A DNA stretch of 64,000 bases from Ruegeria sp. THAF33 (GTDB lineage: Bacteria > Pseudomonadota > Alphaproteobacteria > Rhodobacterales > Rhodobacteraceae), in contig NZ_CP045384.1 in the NCBI RefSeq assembly GCF_009363615.1, positions 3,222,501 to 3,286,500 on the forward strand, written 5' to 3'. The position numbers were made by a program, and so were the translations under genes. The notes below the pieces were generated by a model, which had not been told where the DNA came from, did no database searches, and was given only the letters and a program-made list of their open reading frames with translations. Of the stretch, positions 18,807 to 28,172 are shown piece by piece (position 1 is the stretch's first letter; every line of letters begins with the position of its first letter).

Positions 18807-20671
18807 GCCTGACGAGCTCTTTGATCCCGGCGTAGTTTTGCCAGAACAAGCGTCAGCGCTGCCGGAGTAACGCCCTCGACACGACTTGCCTGAGCGATAT
18901 TGGCGGGTTTCGCTTGCGACAGCTTCTGTTTCATCTCCGACGACAGGCCGTCCAAGGCAAAATAGTCGAACTCATGCGGGATGACATAGGATTCATCCCG
19001 CTTCATTGCTTCGACATCTCGCTTCTGTCTGGCAATGTAGTTGGCATACAAGGCGTCCCGCTCGATCTGGAGCCTGATTTTTGGGTCGACGTCCTGCAAA
19101 TCAGGAACGAGAGGCAACAAATCTTCGAACGAGGTGTCGGGGAATGCCAGAATTGCCATCCCATCTCTACGGTTTCCGTCCTGATTAACGTTTATACCGG
19201 CAGCGAGAACTTCCTTGGGTGTGTAAGTGCGTTCCGTCAGCTTTAACTTCACACTCTCAAGTTGGTTCATTTTATCTTCGAACTGAATCTTGCGCCCTTC
19301 TCCGACGCACCCCAGCTCCAAACCAAGCGGTGTCAACCGTTGATCAGCATTGTCGGCACGCAGAGATAGCCGGAACTCCGCGCGCGACGTGAACATGCGG
19401 TAAGGTTCGGCAACCCCTCGAGTTGTCAAATCGTCGATCATTACACCAATATAACTGTCGGATCGTGTAAAATGGATGGGCTCCCGCCCTTGGGTCTCCA
19501 ACGCTGCGTTGAGGCCGGCCACCATGCCCTGAGCCGCGGCTTCCTCATATCCTGTGGTCCCATTTATCTGGCCCGCTAGATATAGTCCGGGAACAGTCGG
19601 CAAGGATAAAGAAGCGCTCAGGACACGCGGATCAACATAATCGTATTCGATTGCATATCCCGGTTGCAGAATCTCTGCATTTTCCAAGCCTTTGATTGAA
19701 CGCACATAGTCCAGCTGAACATCCTGGGGCAGAGATGTCGATATGCCGTTCGGATAGATTGTGTGGTCGTTGACCCCTTCGGGTTCAAGGAAGATTTGAT
19801 GCGATTCCTTGTCGGCGAAGCGTACGATCTTGTCTTCGATCGAAGGACAATAACGCGGGCCTACCCCATCAATGTGACCGCCATACATGGCAGATTTCGA
19901 AAGATTTGCCGCAATTATTTCATGTGTTTGCGCATTTGTATGCGTAATTCCGCAAGAAATCTGGGGCGCGACAACGGATTTCGACATGAAAGAAAACAGG
20001 GTTGGTTCATCGTCGCCGTCCTGCCTTTCAAGATCGGACCAATCAATGCTCCGCCCGTCCAGACGCGGCGGTGTGCCGGTTTTCAATCGCCCCATAGGAA
20101 GACCGTATCCATCCAACCGCTCTGCCAGTTTGATGGAGGGCCGATCCCCCATTCTCCCGCCTGGGCGAGACACGTCACCAATATGGATGATGCCCCTTAA
20201 AAAGGTACCGGACGTCAGAATAACGGCGCGGGCGGAAAGTTCTGATCCATCGGAAAGAACAACACCTGCAACCTTTTCGCCGTTCATCAGGAAATCGACA
20301 ACCTCGCCGACAACGACGGACAGGTTATCCTGCTTCTCCGTTACCTGTTGCATAGCAAGACGATAAAGGGCGCGATCCGCCTGCGCTCTCGGCCCCTGAA
20401 CGGCGGGCCCCTTTCGACGGTTCAATAATCGAAACTGAATGCCGGCCTGATCCGCCACGCGACCCATGACGCCATCCAAGGCGTCGATCTCACGCACAAG
20501 ATGGCCTTTCCCCAAACCGCCAATCGCTGGATTGCAGGACATGACGCCAATGTCCGTTGCAGACAGCGTCACCAACGCCGTTGTAGCGCCCATTCTGGCT
20601 GATGCATGAGCGGCCTCGGTTCCGGCATGACCTGCGCCGATGACGATGACATCAAACTTCGAATGTTTCAC
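18803..20671 (-). CDS. mnmG: tRNA uridine-5-carboxymethylaminomethyl modification enzyme MnmG
   Basis: The FAD-binding GidA/MnmG works with MnmE to install carboxymethylaminomethyl at wobble U34. The N-terminal dinucleotide fold is [22 protein letters not shown], and the GidA signatures [15 protein letters not shown] and [10 protein letters not shown] are present. I chose the GTG at 20671 (622 residues) because AAGGAG lies 8 nt upstream; a GTG at 20680 would add MFH but sits directly against that ribosome site. parS site 2 covers the start. Confidence 0.95.
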   Translation of the reverse strand: MKHSKFDVIVIGAGHAGTEAAHASARMGATTALVTLSATDIGVMSCNPAIGGLGKGHLVREIDALDGVMGRVADQAGIQFRLLNRRKGPAVQGPRAQADRALYRLAMQQVTEKQDNLSVVVGEVVDFLMNGEKVAGVVLSDGSELSARAVILTSGTFLRGIIHIGDVSRPGGRMGDRPSIKLAERLDGYGLPMGRLKTGTPPRLDGRSIDWSDLERQDGDDEPTLFSFMSKSVVAPQISCGITHTNAQTHEIIAANLSKSAMYGGHIDGVGPRYCPSIEDKIVRFADKESHQIFLEPEGVNDHTIYPNGISTSLPQDVQLDYVRSIKGLENAEILQPGYAIEYDYVDPRVLSASLSLPTVPGLYLAGQINGTTGYEEAAAQGMVAGLNAALETQGREPIHFTRSDSYIGVMIDDLTTRGVAEPYRMFTSRAEFRLSLRADNADQRLTPLGLELGCVGEGRKIQFEDKMNQLESVKLKLTERTYTPKEVLAAGINVNQDGNRRDGMAILAFPDTSFEDLLPLVPDLQDVDPKIRLQIERDALYANYIARQKRDVEAMKRDESYVIPHEFDYFALDGLSSEMKQKLSQAKPANIAQASRVEGVTPAALTLVLAKLRRDQRARQA

Positions 20672-20679
20672 GTGAAACA
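20664..20679. promoter_or_regulatory. parS site 2 (ParB binding), at the mnmG start
   Basis: This is a second perfect TGTTTCACGTGAAACA. It overlaps the translation start region of mnmG, 1.9 kb from site 1 and about 3.2 kb from the putative origin. ParB loading here could affect mnmG translation signals or transcription, but that is inference. Confidence 0.93.
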
Positions 20680-20683
20680 CTCC

Positions 20684-21970
20684 TTATTTTCCCAAACAGA
20701 AGCTGGAGAAGATTTCATCCAACAGAGTTTCCACGTCTATTCTGCCCACCAGGGATTCAAGGGCGCGAATGGCGGTTCTCAGCTCCTCTGCTGCGATATC
20801 ATACAGGTCTGGGCCTGATTCCAGAACCGAGATTGCAGATGTAAGTGAATCCAATGCTCTGGTGATTGCAATGCGGTGTCGTTCCCGAGTTGCAATACCA
20901 TGGGTAGTGGTTCGCTGGCGCAAAATACACGATATCTGGTCTACTAACGCATCTATTCCCTGGCCTGTTTTCCCTGACACACCCTTTCCCCCGATCCCCC
21001 GAAGGTCTGCTTTGGGGAAAACATGTATATCATCTTCCCGCATCTCCACCCCCAGGTCCTTCGGTGTTTCAGACAGGAAAACGCGAAGATCGGCGGCCTC
21101 CGCTCTGCTGCGCGCAAGCTCGATACCCAGGTTTTCGACATGATCTTCGGTCTCTCGCAGCCCTGCCGTATCCAGCAAGGTCACCGGTAAACCAGCCAGA
21201 TCCATTCGAACTTCGATCACATCGCGCGTGGTCCCGGCATATTCCGAAGTAATGGCCGCCTCACGGCCTGCCAAGGCATTCAAAAGGGTGGATTTTCCCG
21301 CATTTGGAAGGCCGACGATCGCAACCTCGAACCCTGTACGAATTCGCTCGGCAATCTTGACGCCATCTGCTTCACGATGAAGGTCTGACATGACGCCTTG
21401 GACCAACTCGCGCACTTCCGGCGTCACATCGGTTGGAACTTCTTCATCAGCAAAATCGATGACAGCCTCCAACAGGGACGCAGCGCGTATCAAATCCCGA
21501 CGCCACCGTTCGGCCAATGTGCCCAGCTCGCCCGCCAGAATGGTCTGCGCCTGCTTGCGTTGTGCTTCCGTTTCTGCATCGATTAGATCGGCTAGGCCTT
21601 CAACCTGAGTCAGGTCCATCTTGCCGTTTTCCAGCGCCCGGCGTGTGAACTCACCCGGTTCAGCGATACGCAACCCTTCCGTATCCGACAGGCAGCGCAG
21701 AACGGCGTTGACAGAGGCGGTGCTTCCATGAATCTGAAGCTCGGCCACGTCCTCACCGGTAAAACTGGCCGGAGCCTGGAAGGTCAAGACTAATCCGTCG
21801 TCCAAACGTGATCCACCATGATCGGTCAGAGTGCGCAGGACCATGCCACGCTTTGGCAGCGCACCACCCGTCAGACGCGCCGCTGCTGAATGGGAGTCCG
21901 GACCCGAGAGGCGGATGACCGCTACCCCGGCTTTGCCCTGCGCGCTGGCCAAGGCGAATATCGTATCCAT
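20684..21970 (-). CDS. mnmE: tRNA modification GTPase MnmE
   Basis: The 428-residue MnmE (TrmE) partners MnmG in U34 modification. It has the N-terminal tetrahydrofolate-binding domain ([23 protein letters not shown]), a G domain with [14 protein letters not shown], and the C-terminal FCLGK, matching the CxGK motif needed for activity. It precedes mnmG by about 12 bp in the same direction, so both subunits of the enzyme are co-transcribed. Confidence 0.96.
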   Translation of the reverse strand: MDTIFALASAQGKAGVAVIRLSGPDSHSAAARLTGGALPKRGMVLRTLTDHGGSRLDDGLVLTFQAPASFTGEDVAELQIHGSTASVNAVLRCLSDTEGLRIAEPGEFTRRALENGKMDLTQVEGLADLIDAETEAQRKQAQTILAGELGTLAERWRRDLIRAASLLEAVIDFADEEVPTDVTPEVRELVQGVMSDLHREADGVKIAERIRTGFEVAIVGLPNAGKSTLLNALAGREAAITSEYAGTTRDVIEVRMDLAGLPVTLLDTAGLRETEDHVENLGIELARSRAEAADLRVFLSETPKDLGVEMREDDIHVFPKADLRGIGGKGVSGKTGQGIDALVDQISCILRQRTTTHGIATRERHRIAITRALDSLTSAISVLESGPDLYDIAAEELRTAIRALESLVGRIDVETLLDEIFSSFCLGK

Positions 21971-22001
21971 TCGAAGGCCTCGCTAGAGTTAAAGACCAGT
22001 G

Positions 22002-23273
22002 TCAGGTGTTCATGGAATCGAAGAATTCGCTGTTTGTCTTTGTCTGCTTCAACTTGGACAACAAGAACTCGATTGCATCGGTCGTGCCCATCGGGTTGAG
22101 GATACGCCGCAGAACGAAGGTCTTGGCCAGATCGCCCTTGTCGACCAAAAGATCCTCTTTCCGCGTGCCGGATTTGAGGATGTCGATGGCCGGGAACACT
22201 CGCTTGTCCGCGATCTTGCGATCCAGAACGATTTCCGAGTTGCCTGTACCTTTGAATTCTTCAAAGATGACCTCGTCCATCCGGCTGCCGGTATCAATCA
22301 GTGCGGTCGCGATGATGGTCAGCGAACCACCCTCTTCAATGTTCCGCGCCGCGCCAAAGAAACGCTTGGGCCGTTGCAGGGCGTTTGCGTCCACACCACC
22401 GGTCAGAACTTTACCCGAGGATGGGACCACTGTGTTAAAGGCCCTACCAAGTCTTGTGATCGAATCGAGAAGAATAACAACATCTCGTTTATGTTCGACC
22501 AAACGCTTGGCTTTTTCGATGACCATTTCCGACACGGCCACGTGGCGCGTCGCGGGTTCATCAAAGGTCGAGGATACCACCTCCCCCTTTACCGAACGCT
22601 GCATGTCGGTGACTTCTTCCGGGCGTTCGTCGATCAGCAGGACGATCAGGTAGCATTCCGGGTGGTTCCGTTCGATCGAATGCGCGATGTTTTGCAGGAT
22701 CACCGTCTTACCGGTGCGCGGCGGCGCCACGATCAACGACCGCTGGCCCTTGCCGATCGGCGCGACCAGGTCGATCACACGTGCGGACTTGTCCTTGATG
22801 GTCGGATCCTCGATCTCCATCTTCAGCCGCTCATCCGGATAAAGCGGCGTCAGGTTGTCGAACAGGATCTTATGCTTGGCCTTTTCCGGGTCTTCGAAGT
22901 TGATCTTGGTCACCTTCGTCAGCGCGAAATAGCGCTCATTCTCATCCGGAGCTTTGATCTCGCCTTCCACGGTATCCCCTGTCCGCAATGAGTGCTGGCG
23001 GATCATCTCGGGTGAGACATAGATGTCATCCGGGCCGGGCAGATAGTTCGCCTCGGGCGAGCGCAGGAAGCCGAAACCGTCCTGAAGCACTTCAAGTACG
23101 CCATCGCCACCAACGGTCCAGCCTTCATCGGCGCGTTCACGCAGGATCTGGAACATCATCTCGCCCTTGCGCATGGTCGAGGCGTTTTCGATCTCCAGCT
23201 CTTCGGCCATCGCCAGAAGGTCTTTAGGGCTTTTGGCTTTCAGATCAGCAAGATTCAGGGATTCGGTTGTCAT
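22002..23273 (-). CDS. rho: Transcription termination factor Rho
   Basis: Rho is a hexameric RNA-dependent ATPase. The protein has an N-terminal Rho-N helix region ([22 protein letters not shown]), a cold-shock-like RNA-binding domain with [11 protein letters not shown], Walker [14 protein letters not shown] and Walker [15 protein letters not shown] chose the ATG at 23273 (423 residues) because GAAGGT lies just upstream; the GTG at 23288 would place that ribosome site inside the gene. It lies 32 bp from mnmE. Confidence 0.96.
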   Translation of the reverse strand: MTTESLNLADLKAKSPKDLLAMAEELEIENASTMRKGEMMFQILRERADEGWTVGGDGVLEVLQDGFGFLRSPEANYLPGPDDIYVSPEMIRQHSLRTGDTVEGEIKAPDENERYFALTKVTKINFEDPEKAKHKILFDNLTPLYPDERLKMEIEDPTIKDKSARVIDLVAPIGKGQRSLIVAPPRTGKTVILQNIAHSIERNHPECYLIVLLIDERPEEVTDMQRSVKGEVVSSTFDEPATRHVAVSEMVIEKAKRLVEHKRDVVILLDSITRLGRAFNTVVPSSGKVLTGGVDANALQRPKRFFGAARNIEEGGSLTIIATALIDTGSRMDEVIFEEFKGTGNSEIVLDRKIADKRVFPAIDILKSGTRKEDLLVDKGDLAKTFVLRRILNPMGTTDAIEFLLSKLKQTKTNSEFFDSMNT

Positions 23274-23330
23274 GATATATACCTTCACCGCTGACAGTGC
23301 GGCACGAAGTGGAATTTCAGTATGGAAGAT

Positions 23331-23348
23331 ACGCCGCCCGGACGGGCG
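23331..23348 (-). terminator. GC-rich hairpin downstream of hemJ
   Basis: On the minus strand ACGCCCG pairs with CGGGCGGCGT allowing one bulged base, with a very short loop, about 50 bp past the hemJ stop. It may end the hemJ transcript before rho. There is no clear T-tract, so confidence is low. Confidence 0.3.
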
Positions 23349-23395
23349 TGTTGATCCCTACATAAGCGCAGTGACGGGCGGAGTCAAACAGGCCC

Positions 23396-23845
23396 TCAGA
23401 ACTTCAGAACAACCGCCAGAACGATGGCAACCATCAAAACGGTCGGGACCTCGTTCATCATGCGAAACTGCCGCCCACTGAGCATGTTTCGCCCTTCCAG
23501 AAAATCCTTGCGTCGCGCCATCAGCCAGTGATGGAACCAGGTCATGCCGATTACGGCAGCGCCCTTGACCCAAGGCCAGCTCCAATCCCACCCCACGATG
23601 CCCGGCGTGAACACCATGATCAAACCACAAACCCACGCAACGATCATCGCCGGTCTCATGATCACACGCAGCAGCTTTTCTTCCATTTCAAAGAAAATGT
23701 CCTGTGCGCCTTCTACGGCCTGTGCCTTTTCGACGTGATAGACAAACAACCTGGGCAGATAGAACAGGCCCGCCATCCACGAAATCACCGCCATGATATG
23801 GAGCGATTTCACCCATGGGTACAAAGTGAACAGAAGATCGGTCAT
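23396..23845 (-). CDS. hemJ: Protoporphyrinogen IX oxidase HemJ
   Basis: HemJ (UPF0093/CopD-like) oxidises protoporphyrinogen IX to protoporphyrin IX in organisms lacking HemG or HemY oxidases. The 149-residue protein has four membrane segments and the conserved His in WVKSLHIMAVISWMAGLFYLPRLFVYH, plus FHHWLMARR and FRMMNEVPT near the C-terminus. It is the first gene left of the putative origin and points away from it. Confidence 0.93.
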   Translation of the reverse strand: MTDLLFTLYPWVKSLHIMAVISWMAGLFYLPRLFVYHVEKAQAVEGAQDIFFEMEEKLLRVIMRPAMIVAWVCGLIMVFTPGIVGWDWSWPWVKGAAVIGMTWFHHWLMARRKDFLEGRNMLSGRQFRMMNEVPTVLMVAIVLAVVLKF

Positions 23846-23943
23846 TTCGGCTCCGGGCGTTGTTCGGGACCCTCCCTAATAAAAAAATAAGAAAAGAAAA
23901 AGGATGATGGTTTTGTAGGGTGAGTAAAATCCGTGGATTACTT

Positions 23944-23952
23944 TTTTACACA
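23944..23952 (+). promoter_or_regulatory. DnaA-box-like 9-mer
   Basis: TTTTACACA fits TTWTNCACA exactly, inside the putative origin and 4 bp from a one-mismatch neighbour at 23957. Confidence 0.5.
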
Positions 23953-23983
23953 AGTGTTTTCCCCAGGTGGACAGAACACGGAA

Positions 23984-23999
23984 TTTTTCACGTGATTCT
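23984..23999. promoter_or_regulatory. Degenerate parS-like palindrome inside oriC
   Basis: TTTTTCACGTGATTCT matches the parS 16-mer at 12 positions and keeps the whole central palindrome TTCACGTGA. GATTC (23994-23998) also makes it a GANTC methylation site for a CcrM-type methylase. Function is inferred only. Confidence 0.4.
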
Positions 24000-24241
24000 G
24001 TTGGTGGATATTTTTAACATTTAAAATCAATTATTTATTATCAGTATTCCTTGTTCCACTTGGGGATAACTGGTAGGAGAATTTGGGATATCGGGCTTTT
24101 CCAGAGAAACTGACTTATCCTTGTCCGGACGGGATGGGATTTGAGCGACTCGGGGATCTCTGGCGCGAAATCCCCGGGGTTGCGTGTCAACCGGAAAACC
24201 ATACAAAGCACCCCTGAACTCTCAATGATTTGCGCACGGGG

Positions 24242-24250
24242 TTTTCCACA
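24242..24250 (+). promoter_or_regulatory. DnaA-box-like 9-mer at the maf start
   Basis: TTTTCCACA fits TTWTNCACA exactly and runs into the first base of the maf ATG. DnaA bound here could also control maf-aroE-coaE-dnaQ transcription (inference). Confidence 0.5.
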
Positions 24251-24849
24251 TGTCTGTCCCCATTCTTCTTGCTTCCGGGTCTGCCATTCGCGCGCAGCTG
24301 CTTGAAAATGCAGGCGTACCGTTTGTGGTTCAAACCGCGCGCGTGGATGAAGAGACGGCCAAACGCGCCCTGCTGGCTGAAAACGCATCTCCACGGGACA
24401 TTGCCGATACACTCGCAGAAATGAAGGCGCGGAAGGTAAGCGACAAAAATCCCGGTGCCATGGTTCTGGGATGTGATCAGGTTCTGGATTTTGACGGTCA
24501 GCTGATGTCAAAGCCGGAAACCCCCGAACAGGCGTTGGCCCAGCTGAAAGCCATGCGTGGCAAGCGTCACATGCTTTTGTCCGCAGCGGTGATCTATCAG
24601 AATGCTCAGCCGGTCTGGCGGCATGTGGGGCAGGTACGATTGCGGATGCGGGCCAGTTCCGATGCCTATCTGAAAGATTACGTCGCGCGAAACTGGGACA
24701 GTATCCGCCACGCCGTAGGAGCTTACAAGCTGGAGGAAGAAGGTGTCCGCCTGTTCGCCACCATTGACGGCGACTATTTTAACGTTTTGGGTATGCCCCT
24801 GTTGGAGCTGCTCAACTTTCTGGCTGTCAAAGGGGTAATCGATCAATGA
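24250..24849 (+). CDS. maf: Maf-family nucleoside triphosphate pyrophosphatase
   Basis: The 199-residue Maf protein belongs to the house-cleaning NTP pyrophosphatases that hydrolyse modified or non-canonical nucleotides. It begins with LLASGSAIRAQLLENAG, a variant of the usual LASxSxxR motif, and has VLGCDQVLDFDGQLMSKP and the typical later motif SIRHAVGAYKLEEEG. It is the first gene right of the origin. Its end overlaps aroE (ATGA). Confidence 0.93.
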   Translation: MSVPILLASGSAIRAQLLENAGVPFVVQTARVDEETAKRALLAENASPRDIADTLAEMKARKVSDKNPGAMVLGCDQVLDFDGQLMSKPETPEQALAQLKAMRGKRHMLLSAAVIYQNAQPVWRHVGQVRLRMRASSDAYLKDYVARNWDSIRHAVGAYKLEEEGVRLFATIDGDYFNVLGMPLLELLNFLAVKGVIDQ

Positions 24850-25679
24850 CGGACTATCGGGTTCCTTTGGCCGGTGTGATTGGACATCCCATTGGTCACT
24901 CACGATCCCCCAAACTGCATGGTCATTGGCTGAAGACATACGGTCTTGCCGGTCATTACATCCCGATGGATGTGGCACCCGCCGACCTGGAAACTGTGCT
25001 GCGCACCCTGCCCAAGGCGGGTTTTGTCGGCGCCAATGTGACCGTTCCCCACAAGGAAGCCGCCTTGAAGATCGCGGATCATGCGTCTGACCGCGCAACG
25101 GTGATAGGTGCGGCGAACACTCTGGTGTTTCGTGAAGATGGCTCGATCCACGCGGATAACACTGACGGGTACGGGTTCATGGAGAATCTTCGCACCGGTG
25201 CGCCAGACTGGAATGCAAAGGACGGACCGGCTGTTGTCTTCGGGGCCGGAGGGGCCGCGCGCGCCGTGTTGCAGGCATTGTCTGACGCGGGTGTTCCAGA
25301 AATCCTGCTGACCAACCGAACCCGCGCCCGAGCGGATCATCTGAAAGAGGAATTCGGTCAACGTATCCGCGTGGTGGATTGGGTTCAGGCCGGAAATGTC
25401 ATCGAAAACGCAGAACTCGTGGTGAACACCACTTCGTTGGGCATGCAAGGCCAACCGGAATTGCGGGTTCCGCTTGACGGGTTGCAGCCCGGTGCCGTGG
25501 TGACGGATCTGGTTTATGCGCCATTGAAAACCCGCCTGTTGCAAACCGCTGAACAGGCTGGATGCACCGCAGTCGATGGGCTGGGCATGTTGTTGCATCA
25601 GGCAGTGCCCGGTTTCGAACGCTGGTTCGGCATGCGCCCCGAAGTTGATGCTGATGCGCGTGCGGCGGCCTTGGCATGA
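24846..25679 (+). CDS. aroE: Shikimate dehydrogenase
   Basis: AroE reduces 3-dehydroshikimate to shikimate with NADPH. The 277-residue protein has the substrate-binding start GVIGHPIGHSRSPKLHG (His where most homologues have Asn after LH/MH), the catalytic lysine in NVTVPHKEAAL, the NADP fold VFGAGGAARAVLQAL and DGLGMLLHQAVPGFERW near the end. It is translationally coupled to maf and coaE by 4-bp overlaps. Confidence 0.95.
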   Translation: MTDYRVPLAGVIGHPIGHSRSPKLHGHWLKTYGLAGHYIPMDVAPADLETVLRTLPKAGFVGANVTVPHKEAALKIADHASDRATVIGAANTLVFREDGSIHADNTDGYGFMENLRTGAPDWNAKDGPAVVFGAGGAARAVLQALSDAGVPEILLTNRTRARADHLKEEFGQRIRVVDWVQAGNVIENAELVVNTTSLGMQGQPELRVPLDGLQPGAVVTDLVYAPLKTRLLQTAEQAGCTAVDGLGMLLHQAVPGFERWFGMRPEVDADARAAALA

Positions 25680-26269
25680 GTTTTGCGCTTGGCCTAACCG
25701 GTTCCATCGGCATGGGGAAAAGCACAACGGCGCAGATGTTCGTCGAAGAAGGTTGTGCCTTGTGGGATGCGGACGCGGCGGTGCATCGCCTGTATTCCAG
25801 GGGGGGCGCGGCCGTTGGCCCCATGGAACGATTGTTTCCGTCGGCCATTCAGGACGGTGCGGTCAACCGGGAGGCGCTGAAACAGATAATTGCGGCCGAT
25901 CCTGCTGCGCTGAAGGCCATCGAAGCCATCGTCCACCCTCTGGTCGCTGCTGACCGCGCAGCATTTCGTGAAGCCGCGACAAACGACATCCTGGTCTTCG
26001 ACATTCCGCTTTTGTTTGAAACGGGCGGTGACGTGGCGATGGACGCGGTGGCTTGTGTTTCGATCCCGGCCAACGAGCAAAAGCGGCGTGTCATGGAACG
26101 TGGTACAATGACCGAGGCGCAGTTCGAGCAAATCCGCGCCAAGCAGATGCCGAATGAAGAAAAATGCGCGCGGTCGGATTACGTCATCGTGACCGACACT
26201 CTGGACCACGCCCGCGCGCAGGTGCAGGATGTGGTCAGGCAAATACGGGCGGGGATGGCAGATGCGTGA
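25676..26269 (+). CDS. coaE: Dephospho-CoA kinase
   Basis: CoaE phosphorylates dephospho-CoA to make coenzyme A. The P-loop is GLTGSIGMGKSTTAQMF at the N-terminus, followed by DADAAVHRLY, and the family motif FDIPLLFETGG lies in the middle. The length is 197. It overlaps aroE by 4 bp and dnaQ by 8 bp. Confidence 0.96.
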   Translation: MSFALGLTGSIGMGKSTTAQMFVEEGCALWDADAAVHRLYSRGGAAVGPMERLFPSAIQDGAVNREALKQIIAADPAALKAIEAIVHPLVAADRAAFREAATNDILVFDIPLLFETGGDVAMDAVACVSIPANEQKRRVMERGTMTEAQFEQIRAKQMPNEEKCARSDYVIVTDTLDHARAQVQDVVRQIRAGMADA

Positions 26270-26984
26270 AATTGTACTCGACACCGAAACCACGGGTTTC
26301 GATCCCGAAAGCGGTGATCGGATCGTGGAAATCGGCGCCGTTGAACTGTGGAACCACGTCGCAACGGGTGAGACGTATCACGTCTACATCAACCCCGAAC
26401 GTTCGATGCCGGAAGAGGCATTTGGCGTGCATGGCATCGGCCCGGACCTGTTGGAAAACCCACGTCCGCCGGAAAAGGGTGAAGTGACGCTGAAAGACAA
26501 ACCGGTTTTTGCCAAGATCGGTCACGCTTTTCGCGAATTCGTCGGCGATGCGCGGCTAGTGATCCACAATGCATCTTTCGACATGAAGTTCCTGAATGCC
26601 GAACTGAAATGGATGGGTGCCCCGCTCATCCCGATGGAACAGGCGCTGGATACGCTGGCGATTGCGCGCAAACGGTTTCCCGGTTCGCCGGCCTCACTGG
26701 ATGCGCTTTGCCGTCGCTTCAATATCGACAACTCGAACCGTGTGCTGCACGGCGCATTGCTCGACTCGGAAATCCTGGCCGAGGTTTATCTTGAGCTGAT
26801 CGGAGGACGACAGCCCGATTTTGGACTGTCAACATCTGCATCATCCGTGGCAGGCGGCGGCGATGATTGGCGACCGGCACCACGAGCAACGCCACTGCCG
26901 TCTCGTATTACCGAGGATGAACGCGCGGCACATGATGCATTCATAGAAAAACTGGGCGACAATGCCCTATGGACCCGCACCTGA
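26262..26984 (+). CDS. dnaQ: DNA polymerase III epsilon subunit (3'-5' exonuclease)
   Basis: DnaQ is the proofreading exonuclease of the replicase. Exo I is IVLDTETTGFDPESGDRIVEIGAVEL (catalytic Asp and Glu), Exo II is around VIHNASFDMKFLN, and Exo III HGALLDSEILAEVY carries the catalytic His and Asp of DEDDh enzymes. The ATG at 26262 gives 240 residues and begins one residue before the exonuclease core. A short C-terminal tail should bind the alpha subunit. It closes the maf-aroE-coaE-dnaQ operon. Confidence 0.95.
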   Translation: MREIVLDTETTGFDPESGDRIVEIGAVELWNHVATGETYHVYINPERSMPEEAFGVHGIGPDLLENPRPPEKGEVTLKDKPVFAKIGHAFREFVGDARLVIHNASFDMKFLNAELKWMGAPLIPMEQALDTLAIARKRFPGSPASLDALCRRFNIDNSNRVLHGALLDSEILAEVYLELIGGRQPDFGLSTSASSVAGGGDDWRPAPRATPLPSRITEDERAAHDAFIEKLGDNALWTRT

Positions 26985-27008
26985 CCCTGTCAGGCACGGG
27001 CCAAACCC

Positions 27009-27509
27009 TCAGGCGTCTGTCTTCTGGGACTGTTCGGCCTGACGACGCATCAATTCGTTGCGGTACAGGGCGACGAAATCGATATTGTCCAGATTCACCG
27101 GTGGGAAACCGCCGTCACGGGTGATGTCGCTGACGATGCGGCGCAGGAACGGGAACAGCATCCGCGGGCATTCGATCATCAGGAACGGGTGCAGCTGGTC
27201 TTCCGGCACACCTTCCACGTGGAACAGGCCGCAATAGTCCAGTTCACAAAGGAACAGAACGTCTTCCAGGCCTTTGGCTTTGGATGTCAGGTTCAGCTTG
27301 ATCGACACTTCGAACTGGTGGTCTGCCGGGCGCTTCTTGGCGTCAAGATTCACCTGAACCGCGATTTCGGGCTGTACGTCACCGGAAACACCCTTCTGGG
27401 CCATCACGTTCTCAAAGGACATGTCGCGGATGAACTGCCCCAGAACACGCATCTGAACTTGCGGGGCGGCTTTGGCCGCAGTGTTTTCTGCAGCTTTTTC
27501 TTCGGCCAT
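27009..27509 (-). CDS. secB: Protein-export chaperone SecB
   Basis: SecB holds preproteins unfolded and hands them to SecA. The 166-residue protein contains VLGQFIRDMSFENVMA and the conserved CELDYCGLFHVEGVP and ECPRMLFPFLRRIVSDITRDGGFPPVNLDNIDF. The ATG at 27509 (MAEEKAAENTAAKAA) fits the family start. It converges with dnaQ, leaving a 24-bp gap. Confidence 0.96.
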   Translation of the reverse strand: MAEEKAAENTAAKAAPQVQMRVLGQFIRDMSFENVMAQKGVSGDVQPEIAVQVNLDAKKRPADHQFEVSIKLNLTSKAKGLEDVLFLCELDYCGLFHVEGVPEDQLHPFLMIECPRMLFPFLRRIVSDITRDGGFPPVNLDNIDFVALYRNELMRRQAEQSQKTDA

Positions 27510-27563
27510 GGATCTACTCCAAAAATGAAATTCGCCACTGCTTATCAAGTTGGGCGCGGCACC

Positions 27564-28064
27564 TCAATGCCGGTGGGGGCCTTCCACCCATTTAGACGGC
27601 TTTGACGGATCATTTTTCGGGCGGACCTCGGTAAAGTCGCCATCTATGATGTCACCCTGATCGAACGGATTTCCCCGAGACTGAAAACCGGGGCCTTGGC
27701 CCATCTGAAACTGGGTAACGGTGACTTTTGATCTGAGATACCTGAAAACCGCAACCCGCACGCCGGGAACAAGCAACGCAAATCCAATGGCATCAGTGAA
27801 AAATCCCGGTGTAAGCAACAAAGCGCCCGACAACAGGATCATCGCACCATGCGCCAGCGGTTCGGTCGGGTCGTCCAGTTCGGCAAACGACCGTTGCAGG
27901 TTTCCCAACGCCATGCGACCTTGTGTCCGCACCAAAACAGTGCCCAAAACCGCCGTCAGCACTACGATGGCAAGGGTTGGCCACAAGCCGATCAACCCGC
28001 CAACCTGAATAAACAGCGCGATCTCGATGATAGGCACCAACAAAAATGCCAAGAACAGATACAT
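27564..28064 (-). CDS. fxsA: FxsA family membrane protein
   Basis: The 166-residue protein has about three membrane segments, starting LFLAFLLVPIIEIALFIQVGG, then a TVLGTVLVRTQGR motif and LLTPGFFTDAIGFALLVPGVR, all typical of FxsA. The family was named for suppression of F exclusion of phage T7; its normal role is not established. The ATG at 28064 is chosen because AAAGGA precedes it. It is divergent from the TIM44-like gene. Confidence 0.88.
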   Translation of the reverse strand: MYLFLAFLLVPIIEIALFIQVGGLIGLWPTLAIVVLTAVLGTVLVRTQGRMALGNLQRSFAELDDPTEPLAHGAMILLSGALLLTPGFFTDAIGFALLVPGVRVAVFRYLRSKVTVTQFQMGQGPGFQSRGNPFDQGDIIDGDFTEVRPKNDPSKPSKWVEGPHRH

Positions 28065-28172
28065 TTGCGTTATCCTTTCCCTTAGGCCGGGCTGTGGACT
28101 TGCCACCTACGGTCACCTACATAGTGGCATGAGGCCGCGTATACAAAGCCGCGGTTCTGAAAAGAGGATGAA

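Larger units (their letters stand above)
23869..24249. other. Putative chromosomal replication origin (oriC)
   Basis: This is a gene-free stretch between hemJ and maf, the only gap above 300 bp in the window. It is distinctly AT-rich in two places (23,879-23,901 and 24,008-24,047), unlike the GC-rich surroundings. Matching the relaxed DnaA-box pattern TTWTNCACA, I find exact hits at 23944-23952 and 24242-24250, and one-mismatch hits at 23957-23965, 24097-24105 and (minus strand) 24061-24069. No perfect TTATCCACA is present. Gene blocks on both sides point away from it, parAB/parS are nearby, and maf-aroE-coaE-dnaQ beside the origin is a known alphaproteobacterial arrangement. A parS-like palindrome and a GANTC site lie inside. 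Confidence 0.8.

Noticed and set aside
24041..24511. Minus-strand open frame crossing the origin and the start of maf
   Set aside because: It has no ribosome site or domain, crosses AT-rich origin DNA and opposes the conserved maf gene.
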